Positions 40,455 through 52,385 of a stretch of DNA of 64,000 nt are shown here, in pieces. The first letter of the stretch is position 1, and each line of letters begins with the position of its first letter. A program made the position numbers and the translations under genes. Below the pieces are notes generated by a model. That model did not search any database. It saw only the letters and a list, made by a program, of their open reading frames with translations, and was not told the origin of the DNA. Source of the stretch: Arthrobacter sp. P2b (lineage in GTDB: Bacteria; Actinomycetota; Actinomycetes; Actinomycetales; Micrococcaceae); contig NZ_FVZL01000005.1 in the NCBI RefSeq assembly GCF_900168295.1, forward strand, positions 62,001 through 126,000, written 5' to 3'.

Positions 40455-42424
40455 AGGATGGGAAGGCTGCCGGTGGTGGGGTGCTGCTGCCCAGGCAGGG
40501 GACGCGCGAACGGAACCTTTGTTCCCAGAACCTGCGCGACGACGTCGTGCGCTATCTGCTGGGCGGTCAGCCCGACGCGTTCCAGGACCTGCTTGCGGGT
40601 GCCGTGGTCCAGGAACTCAACGGGCAGGCCCACCTCGTTCAGGGCGGTATCCACGCCTGCCGCGCGCATTTCCTGCCGGATCCGCGAGCCCACGCCGCCG
40701 GCCCGGACGCCGTCCTCAATGCAGATCACCAGCCGGTGGTGCGAAGCCAGCGCAATGATGGAACGGCGGACCGGAAGCACCCAGCGCGGGTCCACGACGG
40801 TGGTGCTGATGCCCTGCGCGCCCAGCCGGTTGGCAACGTCCAGGGCAAGCTCTGACATGGCACCGACGCTGATGATCAGGACATCGTTTTCGGTGGACCC
40901 GGAAGGACGGCGGGCCAGGACGTCCACGCCGTCGCTGAGGCGTTCCAGCGCTTCAATTTCGGCGCCGACGGACCCCTTGGAGAAGCGGACCACGCTGGGC
41001 GCGTCGCTGATGGCAACGGCCTCCCGAAGTTCCTCGCGGAGTCGGGTGGCGTCGCGGGGCGCGGCAAGGTGGAGCCCCGGAACGATTTGGACCATGGACA
41101 TGTCCCACATGCCGTGGTGGCTGGCGCCGTCGGGTCCGGTGACGCCGGCACGGTCCAGGACGATGGTGACGCCTGCCTTGTGCAGGGCGACGTCCATGAG
41201 CAGCTGGTCGAAGGCGCGGTTGAGGAAGGTGGCGTAGACCGCCACCACCGGGTGCAGGCCCCCGAAGGCCATTCCCGCAGCAGCGGTGAGGGCATGCTGT
41301 TCGGCGATGCCGACGTCGATGACCCGCTCCGGGTGCCTGGCAGCGAACTTGTGCAGCCCCACGGGAATCAGCATGGCGCCGGTGATGCCTACGACGTCGT
41401 CACGCTCGTCCGCGATGGCCGCGATTTCGTTGGCGAACACGGAGGTCCAGGACTGCGCACCCGCGGTACCGGTGGGTTCGCCCGTTTCCGGATCGATGAT
41501 GCCAACGGCGTGGAACTGGTCGGCCTCGTGGGCACGGGCGGGGGCGTAGCCGTGACCTTTCTCGGTCATGGCGTGCACAATGACGGGCCCGTTGTAGTGC
41601 TTGGCCGTGGCGAGGGCATGCTCCATGGCCTGGAGGTTGTGCCCGTCAACCGGTCCGATGTACTTCATGCCCAGGTCCTCGAACATGCCCTGAGGAGCCC
41701 ACCAGTCCTTAATGCCCTTCTTCATGGCATGCAGGCTCTTGTAGGTGAACTGGCCCGCCGGGCCGCCGTTCTGGAGCTTCTTCTTCCACCAGTCCAGGGC
41801 AACCTCGTATGCCGGGGCTGCGCGGAACGAGTCGATGGTGGGGCGCAGCGAGGCGAGGTAGTCCGCGAAACCGCCAACGGTGGGCGCGTAGGACCTGCCG
41901 TTGTCGTTGACTACGATGACAACGCGGCGCCGCCTGTCGGCCGCAATGTTGTTGATGGCTTCCCAGGCCATGCCGCCGGTCAGGGCGCCATCACCGACGA
42001 CGGCGACGACGTGCCGGTCGCCCTCGCCGGTCAGCTGCCGGGCACGCGAGATGCCGTCGGCCCAGGACAGCGAGGAGGAAGCGTGCGAGCTTTCCACGAT
42101 GTCGTGCTCTGACTCCGCGCGGGACGGGTAACCCGAGAGGCCGCCTTCCTGGCGGAGGGTGCTGAAATCCTGGCGGCCGGTCAGCAGCTTGTGGACGTAC
42201 GACTGGTGGCCCGTGTCGAAGACGATGCTGTCACGCGGCGATTCGAAGATGCGGTGCACGGCGAGCGTCAGTTCCACCACGCCAAGGTTAGGGCCGAGGT
42301 GTCCGCCCGTCTGGGAGACGTTCGTGATCAGGAAATCCCTGATCTCCGAAGCCAGCTGCTTGAGCTGTTCTTCGGTTAACTCGTTCAGGTCCTGCGGATT
42401 CCGGATGGTGTCCAAGATTCCCAA
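40451..42424 (-). CDS. dxs: 1-deoxy-D-xylulose-5-phosphate synthase
   Basis: Dxs condenses pyruvate and glyceraldehyde 3-phosphate, the first step of the MEP isoprenoid pathway. The frame is open to 42484, but the family start [12 protein letters not shown] follows a TTG at 42424 with GGAGGGG just upstream, giving 657 residues. TPP-binding is in [16 protein letters not shown], and the transketolase pyrimidine domain has [18 protein letters not shown] and [15 protein letters not shown]. It is followed by DUF402 and the unknown gene in an overlapping chain. Confidence 0.96.
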   Translation of the reverse strand: MGILDTIRNPQDLNELTEEQLKQLASEIRDFLITNVSQTGGHLGPNLGVVELTLAVHRIFESPRDSIVFDTGHQSYVHKLLTGRQDFSTLRQEGGLSGYPSRAESEHDIVESSHASSSLSWADGISRARQLTGEGDRHVVAVVGDGALTGGMAWEAINNIAADRRRRVVIVVNDNGRSYAPTVGGFADYLASLRPTIDSFRAAPAYEVALDWWKKKLQNGGPAGQFTYKSLHAMKKGIKDWWAPQGMFEDLGMKYIGPVDGHNLQAMEHALATAKHYNGPVIVHAMTEKGHGYAPARAHEADQFHAVGIIDPETGEPTGTAGAQSWTSVFANEIAAIADERDDVVGITGAMLIPVGLHKFAARHPERVIDVGIAEQHALTAAAGMAFGGLHPVVAVYATFLNRAFDQLLMDVALHKAGVTIVLDRAGVTGPDGASHHGMWDMSMVQIVPGLHLAAPRDATRLREELREAVAISDAPSVVRFSKGSVGAEIEALERLSDGVDVLARRPSGSTENDVLIISVGAMSELALDVANRLGAQGISTTVVDPRWVLPVRRSIIALASHHRLVICIEDGVRAGGVGSRIRQEMRAAGVDTALNEVGLPVEFLDHGTRKQVLERVGLTAQQIAHDVVAQVLGTKVPFARPLPGQQHPTTGSLPIL

Positions 42425-42484
42425 TGACCCCTCCTTCGGGTGGTAGACGTGCCGTTTAACTCTAACGCCTTGGTACAAATGCAA

Positions 42485-42525
42485 AGCCGAAGCCCCGGCT
42501 GGTCGGTGACCGGCCGGGGCTTCGG
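42485..42525 (-). terminator. Terminator-like hairpin after acnA
   Basis: CCGAAGCCCCGGC (42487-42499) pairs with GCCGGGGCTTCGG (42513-42525), a 13-bp perfect stem. On the minus strand CTTTGCATTTG follows; the U-tract is weak but the stem is very strong. Confidence 0.7.
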
Positions 42526-42553
42526 GATGGTGGTGCCTGCTGGGCAGTTACCG

Positions 42554-45379
<2,826 letters not shown>

Positions 45380-45431
45380 CGCAGGACTCCTCTCGCAACA
45401 GTTTCATCTTTGTCGCGCGGTTGACCGCCTG

Positions 45432-45453
45432 CTAGTTAGGACGCCCTAATTAG
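45432..45453 (-). promoter_or_regulatory. Operator-like palindrome upstream of acnA
   Basis: CTAGTTAGG (45432-45440) and CCTAATTAG (45445-45453) form an imperfect palindrome with one mismatch and a 4-base spacer. It overlaps a possible -10 (TAATTA on the minus strand). The size suits a TetR-type repressor of acnA. Confidence 0.5.
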
Positions 45454-45532
45454 TTCCGGGCCCGAAAATTGCACACGGCCGGCCGTGATTACGGAGCGCG
45501 ACGTGGGACTACTACGCCCCATAGTAGTGGCA

Positions 45533-46924
45533 TCATCCGCCGGGAGTCAGTAGGGCAACGGTCTCCATGTGATGGGTATGGGGGTAGAGATCGAAGGCCC
45601 TGAGCCCCGCCAGGTCCCAGCCGGACTGCCGGAAGTAACCTACATCACGGGCGAACGATGCCGGATCGCAGGACACGTAGGCAATGGCGCGCGGCTGCGA
45701 CGCCACGAGCTGGCCCACCACCGCCTTGCCGGCGCCGGCCCTGGGCGGGTCCAGGATCAGGGCGTCGAAATTCCGCGGTTTTTGGCGGAGGATCCGCTCC
45801 ACGCGGCCCTGGACGATCTCCACCTGCGGCGCTGCGTGCAGGTTCTTGCGCGCGTCCCGGCTGGTTCCGGGAGCACCTTCCACCGACAGCACGGAGCCCG
45901 TCTCCCCCACTGCGTCGGCCAGCACGGCCGTGAAAAGGCCGGCACCGGCATAGAGGTCTGCCACCACGGCGCCGGCATGCAGGAATCCGCCGCTGTGCAG
46001 GAATTCTGTGACAGCCCCCACAAGTGCCCCGGGCGCGTCGCGGTGGATCTGCCAGAACCCGGCACCGGTGACCCGGTAGTCGTGCTCCGCCGCCGATTCC
46101 TGCACCCACATGCGGCCCCGGACCTGCCGCACGTCTTCCGTGGCCGGGTCGAAGGAGGCAACCGAGACGTCCTCCGGCAGAGCGGCCGCGATGGCGTTGA
46201 GCCGCTTGGCTTTTGTCCCGGGGGCCGGAGCGAGCAGCACCAGCGGCCGGGAACCGTTGCCCGGGGCCGCTACCTCCACCCGTTCGATGCCCTGCAGGTC
46301 GATGTCCCATAGGCGCAGGTTGTTGATCGCATCGGTGGCCAGCGGCATCTCCCGCACGGGAACAATGTGCCCGGACCGGTGGGCGTGCATGCCAAGTTTG
46401 CCGCCGGGGGTGACCGAAAAGCTGGCGCGCGTCCGCCACCCCAGCCCGCTGCCGCCGTCGGACGCTTCACCCACGGCCTCCACCGCGTTGGCATCCAGCC
46501 CCGGCGGCAGGTGCTCGACGCCGGCCAGCCGGCTGAGCTGCTCGGCCAGCACCTCGGCCTTCAGGCTCCGCTGCCGCGCCAGGGCAATGTGCCCGAATTC
46601 CGCACCGCCCACGGGCGGATGGCCGTGCCCCCACGCGCGGCGGGCATCGGCCGGGCGCCAGAAGTGCTCCACGCGGTCCGGTGAGGCGTCCAGCACTTCG
46701 ACGACGTCGGCGCGCCAGAACTTGGCTTTGTCCTCCGCGTCCGTCAGCCGCACCCGGACCTTTTCGCCGGGGATGCCGTGCCGGACAAAGATGACGCGTC
46801 CCTCGTGCCGGGCAACGGTGTGGCCGCCGTGGGCAATCGGCCCAAGGTCGAGAACCGCTTCTTCGCCGGCGTGCCCGCCGGCATCCGGCGTCAGGGCTGC
46901 TGTGGTGGATGTTCTGGCAATCAT
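45533..46924 (-). CDS. TrmA/RlmD-family RNA (uracil-C5) methyltransferase
   Basis: A 463-residue SAM-dependent enzyme of the RlmD/TrmA group. It starts with a TRAM-like RNA-binding domain (about 20-85: DLGPIAHGGHTVARHEGRVIFV). The methyltransferase half has the SAM loop VADLYAGAGLFTAVLA, the DPPRAG loop in LILDPPRAGAGKAV, and the nucleophile in IAYVSCDPASFARDV. The final EMVALL-like stretch is METVALLTPG. It could act on tRNA U54 or 23S rRNA; iron-sulfur cysteines of RlmD are not obvious. The frame is open to 47062, but the ATG at 46924 overlaps the permease stop as ATGA. Confidence 0.88.
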   Translation of the reverse strand: MIARTSTTAALTPDAGGHAGEEAVLDLGPIAHGGHTVARHEGRVIFVRHGIPGEKVRVRLTDAEDKAKFWRADVVEVLDASPDRVEHFWRPADARRAWGHGHPPVGGAEFGHIALARQRSLKAEVLAEQLSRLAGVEHLPPGLDANAVEAVGEASDGGSGLGWRTRASFSVTPGGKLGMHAHRSGHIVPVREMPLATDAINNLRLWDIDLQGIERVEVAAPGNGSRPLVLLAPAPGTKAKRLNAIAAALPEDVSVASFDPATEDVRQVRGRMWVQESAAEHDYRVTGAGFWQIHRDAPGALVGAVTEFLHSGGFLHAGAVVADLYAGAGLFTAVLADAVGETGSVLSVEGAPGTSRDARKNLHAAPQVEIVQGRVERILRQKPRNFDALILDPPRAGAGKAVVGQLVASQPRAIAYVSCDPASFARDVGYFRQSGWDLAGLRAFDLYPHTHHMETVALLTPGG

Positions 46925-48897
46925 TGGACGTCCTGGAGGTTCTTTGCTTCTTCGGATGATTTGAGCTGCCACGGGACACTGGCCACCATGACCCCGGGTT
47001 CGAAATGCAGCCGTGTCTTGATGCGGAGCGCGGTCTGGTTGTGCACCAGCTGCTCCCACCACTTGCCCACGACATACTCGGGGATGTACACCACGATGAG
47101 GTCGCGCGGTGAATCAAGCCGCATCTGCTTGATGTACTCCATGATGGGGTTGACCGTTTCCCGGTAGGGGCTTGCCAGCACTGTCAGCGGGACGGGGATT
47201 TCGAGCTTGTCCCAGTCGGCTACCGTCTGGGCTGTCTCCTCCGCGTCGATGTCCACGGTGATGGCGTCCAGCCGCGACGGCCGGGACGCGCGGGCGTAGG
47301 CCAGGGCCCGCAGCACGGGCTTGCGGACGTGGGATACCAGCAGGACCGCATGGACCCTGGTGGGCAAAGCGCGCGGCGATGAGTCCTCATCCACTGCCAG
47401 CTCCTTGGCTACGTTGTCATAGTGCGCCCGGATGCTCCACATGATCAGGAAAAGCACGAACATGGCGAGCAACGCGATCCACGCGCCCTGCTCGAATTTG
47501 GTGATTAGGACGATCACCAGGACCAGCGCCGTCATGCCGAAGCCGATGCTGTTGATGGTGCGGGACTTGAGCATGCGGCGCCGCACCGCCTTGTCCTTGG
47601 CCAGTTTCAGCTCCCGCCCCCAGTGCCGGATCATGCCCAGCTGGCTGGCGGTGAAGGAGATGAAGACGCCCACGATGTAGAGCTGGATGAGCTTGGTCAC
47701 GTCCGCGTTGAACGCGATGATCAGCACCAGCGCACCGGCTGCGAGGGCCAGGACGCCGTTGCTGAAGGCCAGCCGGTCGCCGCGGGTCCGCAGCTGCCGG
47801 GGAAGGTAGCCGTCCTGGGCCAGGATGGAACCCAGAACCGGGAAGCCGTTGAAGGCGGTGTTGGCCGCAAACACGAGGATGACGCCCGTGGCCGCCACCA
47901 CGATGTAGAACGGAATGGACCCGGACCCGAAAATGGTCTGCGCGATCTGGCTGATGGCGGGGTTCTGGATGTAGCCCTCGGGCAGCGGACTGCCGTTCAG
48001 CAGGAACTCGGTGGCGGGGTCCAGGACGATGTGGACCTTGGTGGCGTTGGCCAGGTAGATGATGCCGGCCAGCATCGCGGCGCCGATCACGCCCAGGAGC
48101 AGCAGGGTGGTGGCGGCGTTTTTGCTCTTGGGCGGGCGGAAGTTGGGCACGCCGTTGCTGATCGCTTCGACGCCGGTGAGTGCGGCGGCACCCGAGGAGA
48201 AGGCGCGCAGCAGGAGGAAGGCGCCGGCCAGTCCCACCAGCCCCTCGTCAAAGCCGGGGGCTGGCACGATGGTGAACGCGGCTGACGGGGCCTCCCCCAG
48301 TTGGCCGGTGGCCGCCTGGAAGATTCCCACCGCCGTCATGCCGAGGATCGAGGCCATAAAGATGTACGTCGGGACGGCGAAGACGCTCCCGGCTTCCTTG
48401 ACGCCGCGCAGGTTCACGAGGGCAAGGACGACGACGCCGATGGTCGCGATGACTGCCTGCTGCCCGTGCAGCGACGGGATGGCAGTGGTGACGTAGGCGG
48501 CGGCTGAGGACATGGACACGGCCACGGTGAGGACGTAGTCCACGAGCAGCGCCGACGCCACGGTGAGGCCAGCGTACCTTCCCAGGTTCTCGCCGGCGAT
48601 TTCGTAGTCGCCGCCGCCGGACGGGTAGGCGTGGACATTCTGCCGATAGGAGGCCACCACCGTCAGGAGCACCACCATCACGGCCAGCCCCACCCAGGGC
48701 GAGAACGCCACCGCGCTGACACCGGCAAGGGCCAGGGTGAGGAGGATTTCATCCGGCGCGTAGGCTACGGATGAGAGGGCGTCGGACGCGAAAACCGGCA
48801 GTGCGATCTTTTTGGGAAGCAGCGTATGGGCGAGGCGGTCGTTCCGGAATGGCCTGCCCACCAGCACGCGTTTGACGGCGTTCAATATTGTCAGCAC
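46921..48897 (-). CDS. KimA-like APC/KUP potassium permease
   Basis: A 658-residue membrane protein with about 12 membrane segments and a soluble C-terminal domain from roughly residue 510. The segments ALPVFASDALSSVAYAPDEI, SYRQNVHAYPSGGGDYEI and SALLVDYVLTVAVSMSSA match the pattern of Bacillus KimA (YdaO), a high-affinity K+/H+ symporter, more than amino acid permeases. The C-terminal domain looks like a universal-stress fold, as in KimA, where c-di-AMP binds. The GTG at 48897 lies 6 bases after a TAGCTT element. Two TrkA genes start divergently 119 bases away. Potassium transport is inferred; general annotation would be APC family permease. Confidence 0.8.
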   Translation of the reverse strand: MLTILNAVKRVLVGRPFRNDRLAHTLLPKKIALPVFASDALSSVAYAPDEILLTLALAGVSAVAFSPWVGLAVMVVLLTVVASYRQNVHAYPSGGGDYEIAGENLGRYAGLTVASALLVDYVLTVAVSMSSAAAYVTTAIPSLHGQQAVIATIGVVVLALVNLRGVKEAGSVFAVPTYIFMASILGMTAVGIFQAATGQLGEAPSAAFTIVPAPGFDEGLVGLAGAFLLLRAFSSGAAALTGVEAISNGVPNFRPPKSKNAATTLLLLGVIGAAMLAGIIYLANATKVHIVLDPATEFLLNGSPLPEGYIQNPAISQIAQTIFGSGSIPFYIVVAATGVILVFAANTAFNGFPVLGSILAQDGYLPRQLRTRGDRLAFSNGVLALAAGALVLIIAFNADVTKLIQLYIVGVFISFTASQLGMIRHWGRELKLAKDKAVRRRMLKSRTINSIGFGMTALVLVIVLITKFEQGAWIALLAMFVLFLIMWSIRAHYDNVAKELAVDEDSSPRALPTRVHAVLLVSHVRKPVLRALAYARASRPSRLDAITVDIDAEETAQTVADWDKLEIPVPLTVLASPYRETVNPIMEYIKQMRLDSPRDLIVVYIPEYVVGKWWEQLVHNQTALRIKTRLHFEPGVMVASVPWQLKSSEEAKNLQDVQ

Positions 48898-48903
48898 TCC
48901 ACA

Positions 48904-48909
48904 AAGCTA
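48904..48909 (-). promoter_or_regulatory. -10 element of the KimA-like gene (leaderless)
   Basis: TAGCTT on the minus strand, 6 bases before the GTG start. It leaves no room for a leader riboswitch on that transcript. Confidence 0.45.
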
Positions 48910-49016
48910 GTCGGATTCCCGGGTGATGTCATGACGGCATCGGGGCGGCAGGAACCTGCCGGGCTGCCGGTAGAGTTCTAGCTGCACAACCTGGACGGAA
49001 TTACAGAGGAGATACG

Positions 49017-49691
49017 GTGGCGCATTTCGTGATCATGGGATGTGGCCGGGTGGGGGCGACGCTGGCGCACACGCTGGAGGATGCCGGGCATTCCGTAGCC
49101 ATCATCGACCAGGACGACCGCGCCTTCCGCCGGCTCCGCCAGGGTTTCACCGGCCGCAAGGTCACCGGCGTCGGCTTTGACCGCGACACCCTCAAGCAGG
49201 CAGGCGTGGATGAGGCCTATGCCTTCGCCGCGGTGTCCAGCGGTGACAACTCCAACATCCTGGCCACCCGGGTGGCCCGCGAAACCTTCCACGTCCCCCA
49301 CGTCGTCGCCCGGATCTACGATCCCGGCCGCGCCGAAATCTACCAGCGCCTTGGCATTCCCACCGTCGCGGCGGTGCGCTGGAGCGCAGACCAGGTACTG
49401 CGCCGCATCCTTCCCGAGCAGCACCTCGCAGGTGACTTCCGTGAACCATCGGGACGCCTGGTCCTGGCCGAACTTGACCTCGACGCCGGCTGGATCGGCC
49501 ACCGGATCACCAGCATCGAGAAGGCGGCCGATGTCCGCGTGGCCTACCTCACCCGCTTCGGTGAAGGACTGCTGCCTGACGCCGGAACCGCCTACCAGGA
49601 CGGCGATACCGTGCACGCCATGCTGCAGGTTGACCGCAGCTCGCAGGTCGCCCAGATCCTGGCCAAAGCCCCCGCCAAGGAGATGCAGTGA
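49017..49691 (+). CDS. TrkA family potassium regulatory protein (first copy)
   Basis: A 224-residue RCK protein: an N-terminal NAD-binding domain (HFVIMGCGRVGATLAHTL at the start, Asp/Glu in AIIDQDD) and a C-terminal TrkA-C domain after residue 140. Such proteins sit on the cytoplasmic face of K+ transporters and gate them in response to NAD(H) or nucleotides. The GTG at 49017 has AGAGGAG upstream. The next TrkA gene overlaps its stop as GTGA. They resemble the CeoB/CeoC pair of mycobacteria. No TrkH-type channel is nearby. Confidence 0.92.
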   Translation: MAHFVIMGCGRVGATLAHTLEDAGHSVAIIDQDDRAFRRLRQGFTGRKVTGVGFDRDTLKQAGVDEAYAFAAVSSGDNSNILATRVARETFHVPHVVARIYDPGRAEIYQRLGIPTVAAVRWSADQVLRRILPEQHLAGDFREPSGRLVLAELDLDAGWIGHRITSIEKAADVRVAYLTRFGEGLLPDAGTAYQDGDTVHAMLQVDRSSQVAQILAKAPAKEMQ

Positions 49692-50446
49692 AAGTCGTTA
49701 TCGTCGGCGCAGGCAGCGTCGGATCGTCCATCGCCAGGGAACTGCTGGCGCACAAGCATGAGATCCTGCTGATCGACCTCAAGCCGGAAGTAATCGGGCG
49801 CAGCGGGCTTCGGGGCGCGCACTGGCTGGTGGGCGATGCCTGCGAGTTGAGTACGCTCCAGGGCGCGAAGGTGGAGGAAGCGGATGTGGTGGTGTCCGCC
49901 ACCGGCGACGACAAGGTCAACCTGGTGGTGTCCTTGCTGGCGAAGACCGAGTTTGGCGTCGGCCGCACGGTGGGCCGCGTGAACAACCCCAAGAACGACT
50001 GGATGTTCAACGATTCCTGGGGCGTAGACGTCGCCGTGAACACCCCGCAGCTGATGACCGCGCTGGTGGAGGAAGCCGTGGAAATCGGCGACCTGGTCCG
50101 GCTCCTGACCCTCCAGACCGGCGTTTCCGCGCTGGTCGAATTTACCGTCCCCCATGATTCGCACGTGATTGGCCAGACCGTGGGAGAGATCCGCTGGCCG
50201 GAGGATTCCACCCTGGTGGCGATCCTGCGGGACCACGCCCCCATCACTCCCAGCCGTGATGACGTCATCGACGGGGGCGACGAGCTGTTTTTCGTCACCA
50301 CCATCGCGGCGGAGGACGATCTGCGCGCCCTGCTTTCCGCCGATGCCGCGGAAACGGCCGGTGTGGCGCGTCCAGGTGCCGAAAAGCCGGCAGTTGCCGC
50401 GCCCGCCGAGCAGCAGGCGCCCGAGGACGACGGCTTCGACGGCTAA
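49688..50446 (+). CDS. TrkA family potassium regulatory protein (second copy)
   Basis: A 252-residue RCK protein, distinct from its neighbour. The NAD loop is VVIVGAGSVGSSIAREL, the second strand ends LLIDLKPE, and VSATGDDKVNLVVSLLAK follows. The TrkA-C domain spans about 140-220. The last 30 residues are Ala/Pro/Glu-rich and probably disordered. The start is GTG at 49688, coupled to the first copy. The two may form a hetero-oligomeric regulatory ring. Confidence 0.92.
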   Translation: MKVVIVGAGSVGSSIARELLAHKHEILLIDLKPEVIGRSGLRGAHWLVGDACELSTLQGAKVEEADVVVSATGDDKVNLVVSLLAKTEFGVGRTVGRVNNPKNDWMFNDSWGVDVAVNTPQLMTALVEEAVEIGDLVRLLTLQTGVSALVEFTVPHDSHVIGQTVGEIRWPEDSTLVAILRDHAPITPSRDDVIDGGDELFFVTTIAAEDDLRALLSADAAETAGVARPGAEKPAVAAPAEQQAPEDDGFDG

Positions 50447-50452
50447 GGGGCG

Positions 50453-51220
50453 TCAGGCCTTCGCGGCCGGCCCCTCGCCTGCAAGGTCGTCGGCCGGCGC
50501 CGGCCGGGTGACCAGCCAGGCGATCCAGACGCCCAGGATGTACAGCGGCGCGCCCATCAGGAGCCGGGTGGTGGCGAGTGCGGCAAGGCCGTCCTGGCCC
50601 ATCAGGTACAGCGGAACCTGGACGATGAGCCGCAGTGCCAGGACAGCCACGATAATCCACGTCCCCAGCTGATAGGCCCTGAGCCGGTCCGGTTCCTTGC
50701 GCCAGTCAAGGCCTTCGTTGCGGATGAAGCCAAAGAGCAGGCCGGCCACGGGCCACTTGATGAAGACCGAGACCGCCATCGCCAGGATGTAGCCCGCGTT
50801 GGTGAAGAAGCCGAGGAGGTAGAAGTCCTCGGCCTTCCCGGTGGTGTTGGCCAGCCAGGCGGAAATTCCGACGCCGACAACACCGGCAAGTGCCTGTGTG
50901 AGGGGCCGCCGCTGGACGAGCCGGACCACTGTGAACACCGCTGCCGCGGCCAGCGCGGCAATGAGGGACAGCGTAAGTTCCTGGGTGATGGTGAAGGTCA
51001 CCAGGAAGACCAGGCCCGGCATGATGCTTTCGGCGATGCCCTGGACTCCACCGGCGCTGCGCAGGACATCGACCCGGCCGTCGTGGGTACGGTGCAGGCC
51101 GGCCTTGGCAGCGTAGTCGGCGGCGAGGCCGGCAACGGGCGAGGGCTCCTGGGGCGTCCGCGGATCCCTTTCCTGGCCGCTGCCCTCGGACTGGGACGGG
51201 TCGGGCTGGGGCGAGGTCAT
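50453..51220 (-). CDS. DUF3159 family membrane protein
   Basis: A 255-residue actinobacterial membrane protein with about six hydrophobic segments after a 35-residue hydrophilic N-terminus. Blocks such as ESIMPGLVFLVTFTITQELTLSLIAALAA and NAGYILAMAVSVFIKWPVAGLLFGF mark the family (shown only in part). Function is unknown. The fixed neighbours are the OB-fold gene upstream (ATGA overlap) and the TrkA genes converging 6 bases away, so a link with ion homeostasis or membrane physiology is possible but unproven. Confidence 0.85.
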   Translation of the reverse strand: MTSPQPDPSQSEGSGQERDPRTPQEPSPVAGLAADYAAKAGLHRTHDGRVDVLRSAGGVQGIAESIMPGLVFLVTFTITQELTLSLIAALAAAAVFTVVRLVQRRPLTQALAGVVGVGISAWLANTTGKAEDFYLLGFFTNAGYILAMAVSVFIKWPVAGLLFGFIRNEGLDWRKEPDRLRAYQLGTWIIVAVLALRLIVQVPLYLMGQDGLAALATTRLLMGAPLYILGVWIAWLVTRPAPADDLAGEGPAAKA

Positions 51221-51594
51221 TCGTTCTCCTGGTGGGACAGTATTTCGTAGCGGGGGTTGAACATGGTGGGCATGCCCTCACTGCGGGACAGCATGCCTTC
51301 AAGCCGGAGTTCGGTTCCCGCTTCAATGCCCGGCACGCGCCTGCGTCCGAGCCACACCACGCGGAGCCTGGCACGCCGGCCCTGCGCAACTCCCGCCCGT
51401 TCGGGTTCGGCGTCGGAAACGATGGCGCTGAAGGCGGCCGTCCGGTCGGCCGGGACGTAGGTGATGGATTCGATGCGTCCCTGGCAGAGCACGCGGCCCT
51501 TGGGCGGCAGCTGGCTGAGGGGGGTGATCCCGGCGTCGCCGCGTGATGTTCCCCCTGGCACGGGATCAGCCAATTGCTGTGGTTTCGGGCCCAC
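51217..51594 (-). CDS. OB-fold nucleic-acid-binding-like protein
   Basis: A 125-residue protein with an OB-fold barrel: GRVLCQGRIESITYVPADR, then FSAIVSDAEP, RLRVVWLGRRRVPGIEAGTELRLEG and MFNPRYEIL. It resembles the anticodon-binding/RecG-like OB families, with no named function. The frame is open to 51699; I choose the GTG at 51594, where AGGA stands eight bases upstream, giving 29 bases of overlap with the DUF3710 gene. Its stop overlaps the DUF3159 ATG. The start remains uncertain. Confidence 0.75.
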   Translation of the reverse strand: MGPKPQQLADPVPGGTSRGDAGITPLSQLPPKGRVLCQGRIESITYVPADRTAAFSAIVSDAEPERAGVAQGRRARLRVVWLGRRRVPGIEAGTELRLEGMLSRSEGMPTMFNPRYEILSHQENE

Positions 51595-52279
51595 GCTCTG
51601 GTTCCTGCAGGTTGGGGGCAGCCGGCGGCGGCGTGGTGGTTGCGTCCTTGGGCAGCCGCAGCTGGAGCAGGTCACGGGGCGGCATGGGGCTGTCGCCACG
51701 GATCACCACCACCTGCCGGAACAGGGCTTCGAGCGGTTCTGCTGCCTCGCGTTCCAGGGCCGCTGCACCGCCGAGGACACCGCGGAGGAACCAGCGGGGA
51801 CCGTCGACGCCGATGAAGCGGGCCACACGGTAGCCCTGGCTGCCGTCGGGGAGGCCTGCGGGAAGCTTGGCCACGAGTTCGGTTCCGAACGTGCCTTCGA
51901 TTTCCTCGACCTGGCCGCCTTGGGCGCCCACGGATTGCCCGATCTGGCCGCGGATCTCGTCCCACAGCTCCTCCGTCTTCGGGGCGGCGAACGCCTGCAG
52001 CTGGAGGCTGGACCCGTTGAGGTCCAGGGTGACCGCGACAACGCGCTGGGTGGCTTCCTCCACCTCAAGGCGCAGCTGGAGGCCCTCGCTGGGGGTGATC
52101 AGGAGCGCGCCAAGGTCAACGTAGCCGTCGCGGCTGCTGATCTCGGATTCGTCGAACGGCCCGCTGGTGCGGCGTCCGATGCCGTCCGCAACGGCCTCTG
52201 CGGCGTCCGCGGCCGTCAGCGGCTCGTCCGGTTCGGCTGCCTGTTCCTTCTTGGCTTTCCTGCCGAGCCCAAAGACCAT
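51566..52279 (-). CDS. DUF3710 family protein
   Basis: A 237-residue soluble actinobacterial protein of unknown function. The acidic N-terminus is followed by DLGALLITPSEGLQLRLEVEEAT, QLQAFAAPKTEELWDEIRGQI and FIGVDGPRWFLRGVLGGAAAL (each quoted in part). The ATG at 52279 has AAGGAG upstream. It stands between dut and the OB-fold gene, in a block kept across actinobacteria. Confidence 0.87.
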   Translation of the reverse strand: MVFGLGRKAKKEQAAEPDEPLTAADAAEAVADGIGRRTSGPFDESEISSRDGYVDLGALLITPSEGLQLRLEVEEATQRVVAVTLDLNGSSLQLQAFAAPKTEELWDEIRGQIGQSVGAQGGQVEEIEGTFGTELVAKLPAGLPDGSQGYRVARFIGVDGPRWFLRGVLGGAAALEREAAEPLEALFRQVVVIRGDSPMPPRDLLQLRLPKDATTTPPPAAPNLQEPERGPETTAIG

Positions 52280-52385
52280 GAGGGGTGTCTCCTTTAATTA
52301 TGAAAGTTCCGGTCCGGCCCAAGGCGGCCCCGCCGTCGTTCTGTGCTGTCCCCGGCCGGCCAGCTGCCGGCGCAATGAATCAGGC

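Noticed and set aside
45425..45460. IdeR/DtxR iron box before acnA
   Set aside because: It shares TTAGG and CCTAA with the iron box but has the wrong spacing and centre; it is better described as a generic palindrome.
48898..49016. Possible c-di-AMP (ydaO) riboswitch before the KimA-like gene
   Set aside because: Only 119 bases are available and none of the conserved ydaO blocks is present; the gene also appears leaderless.
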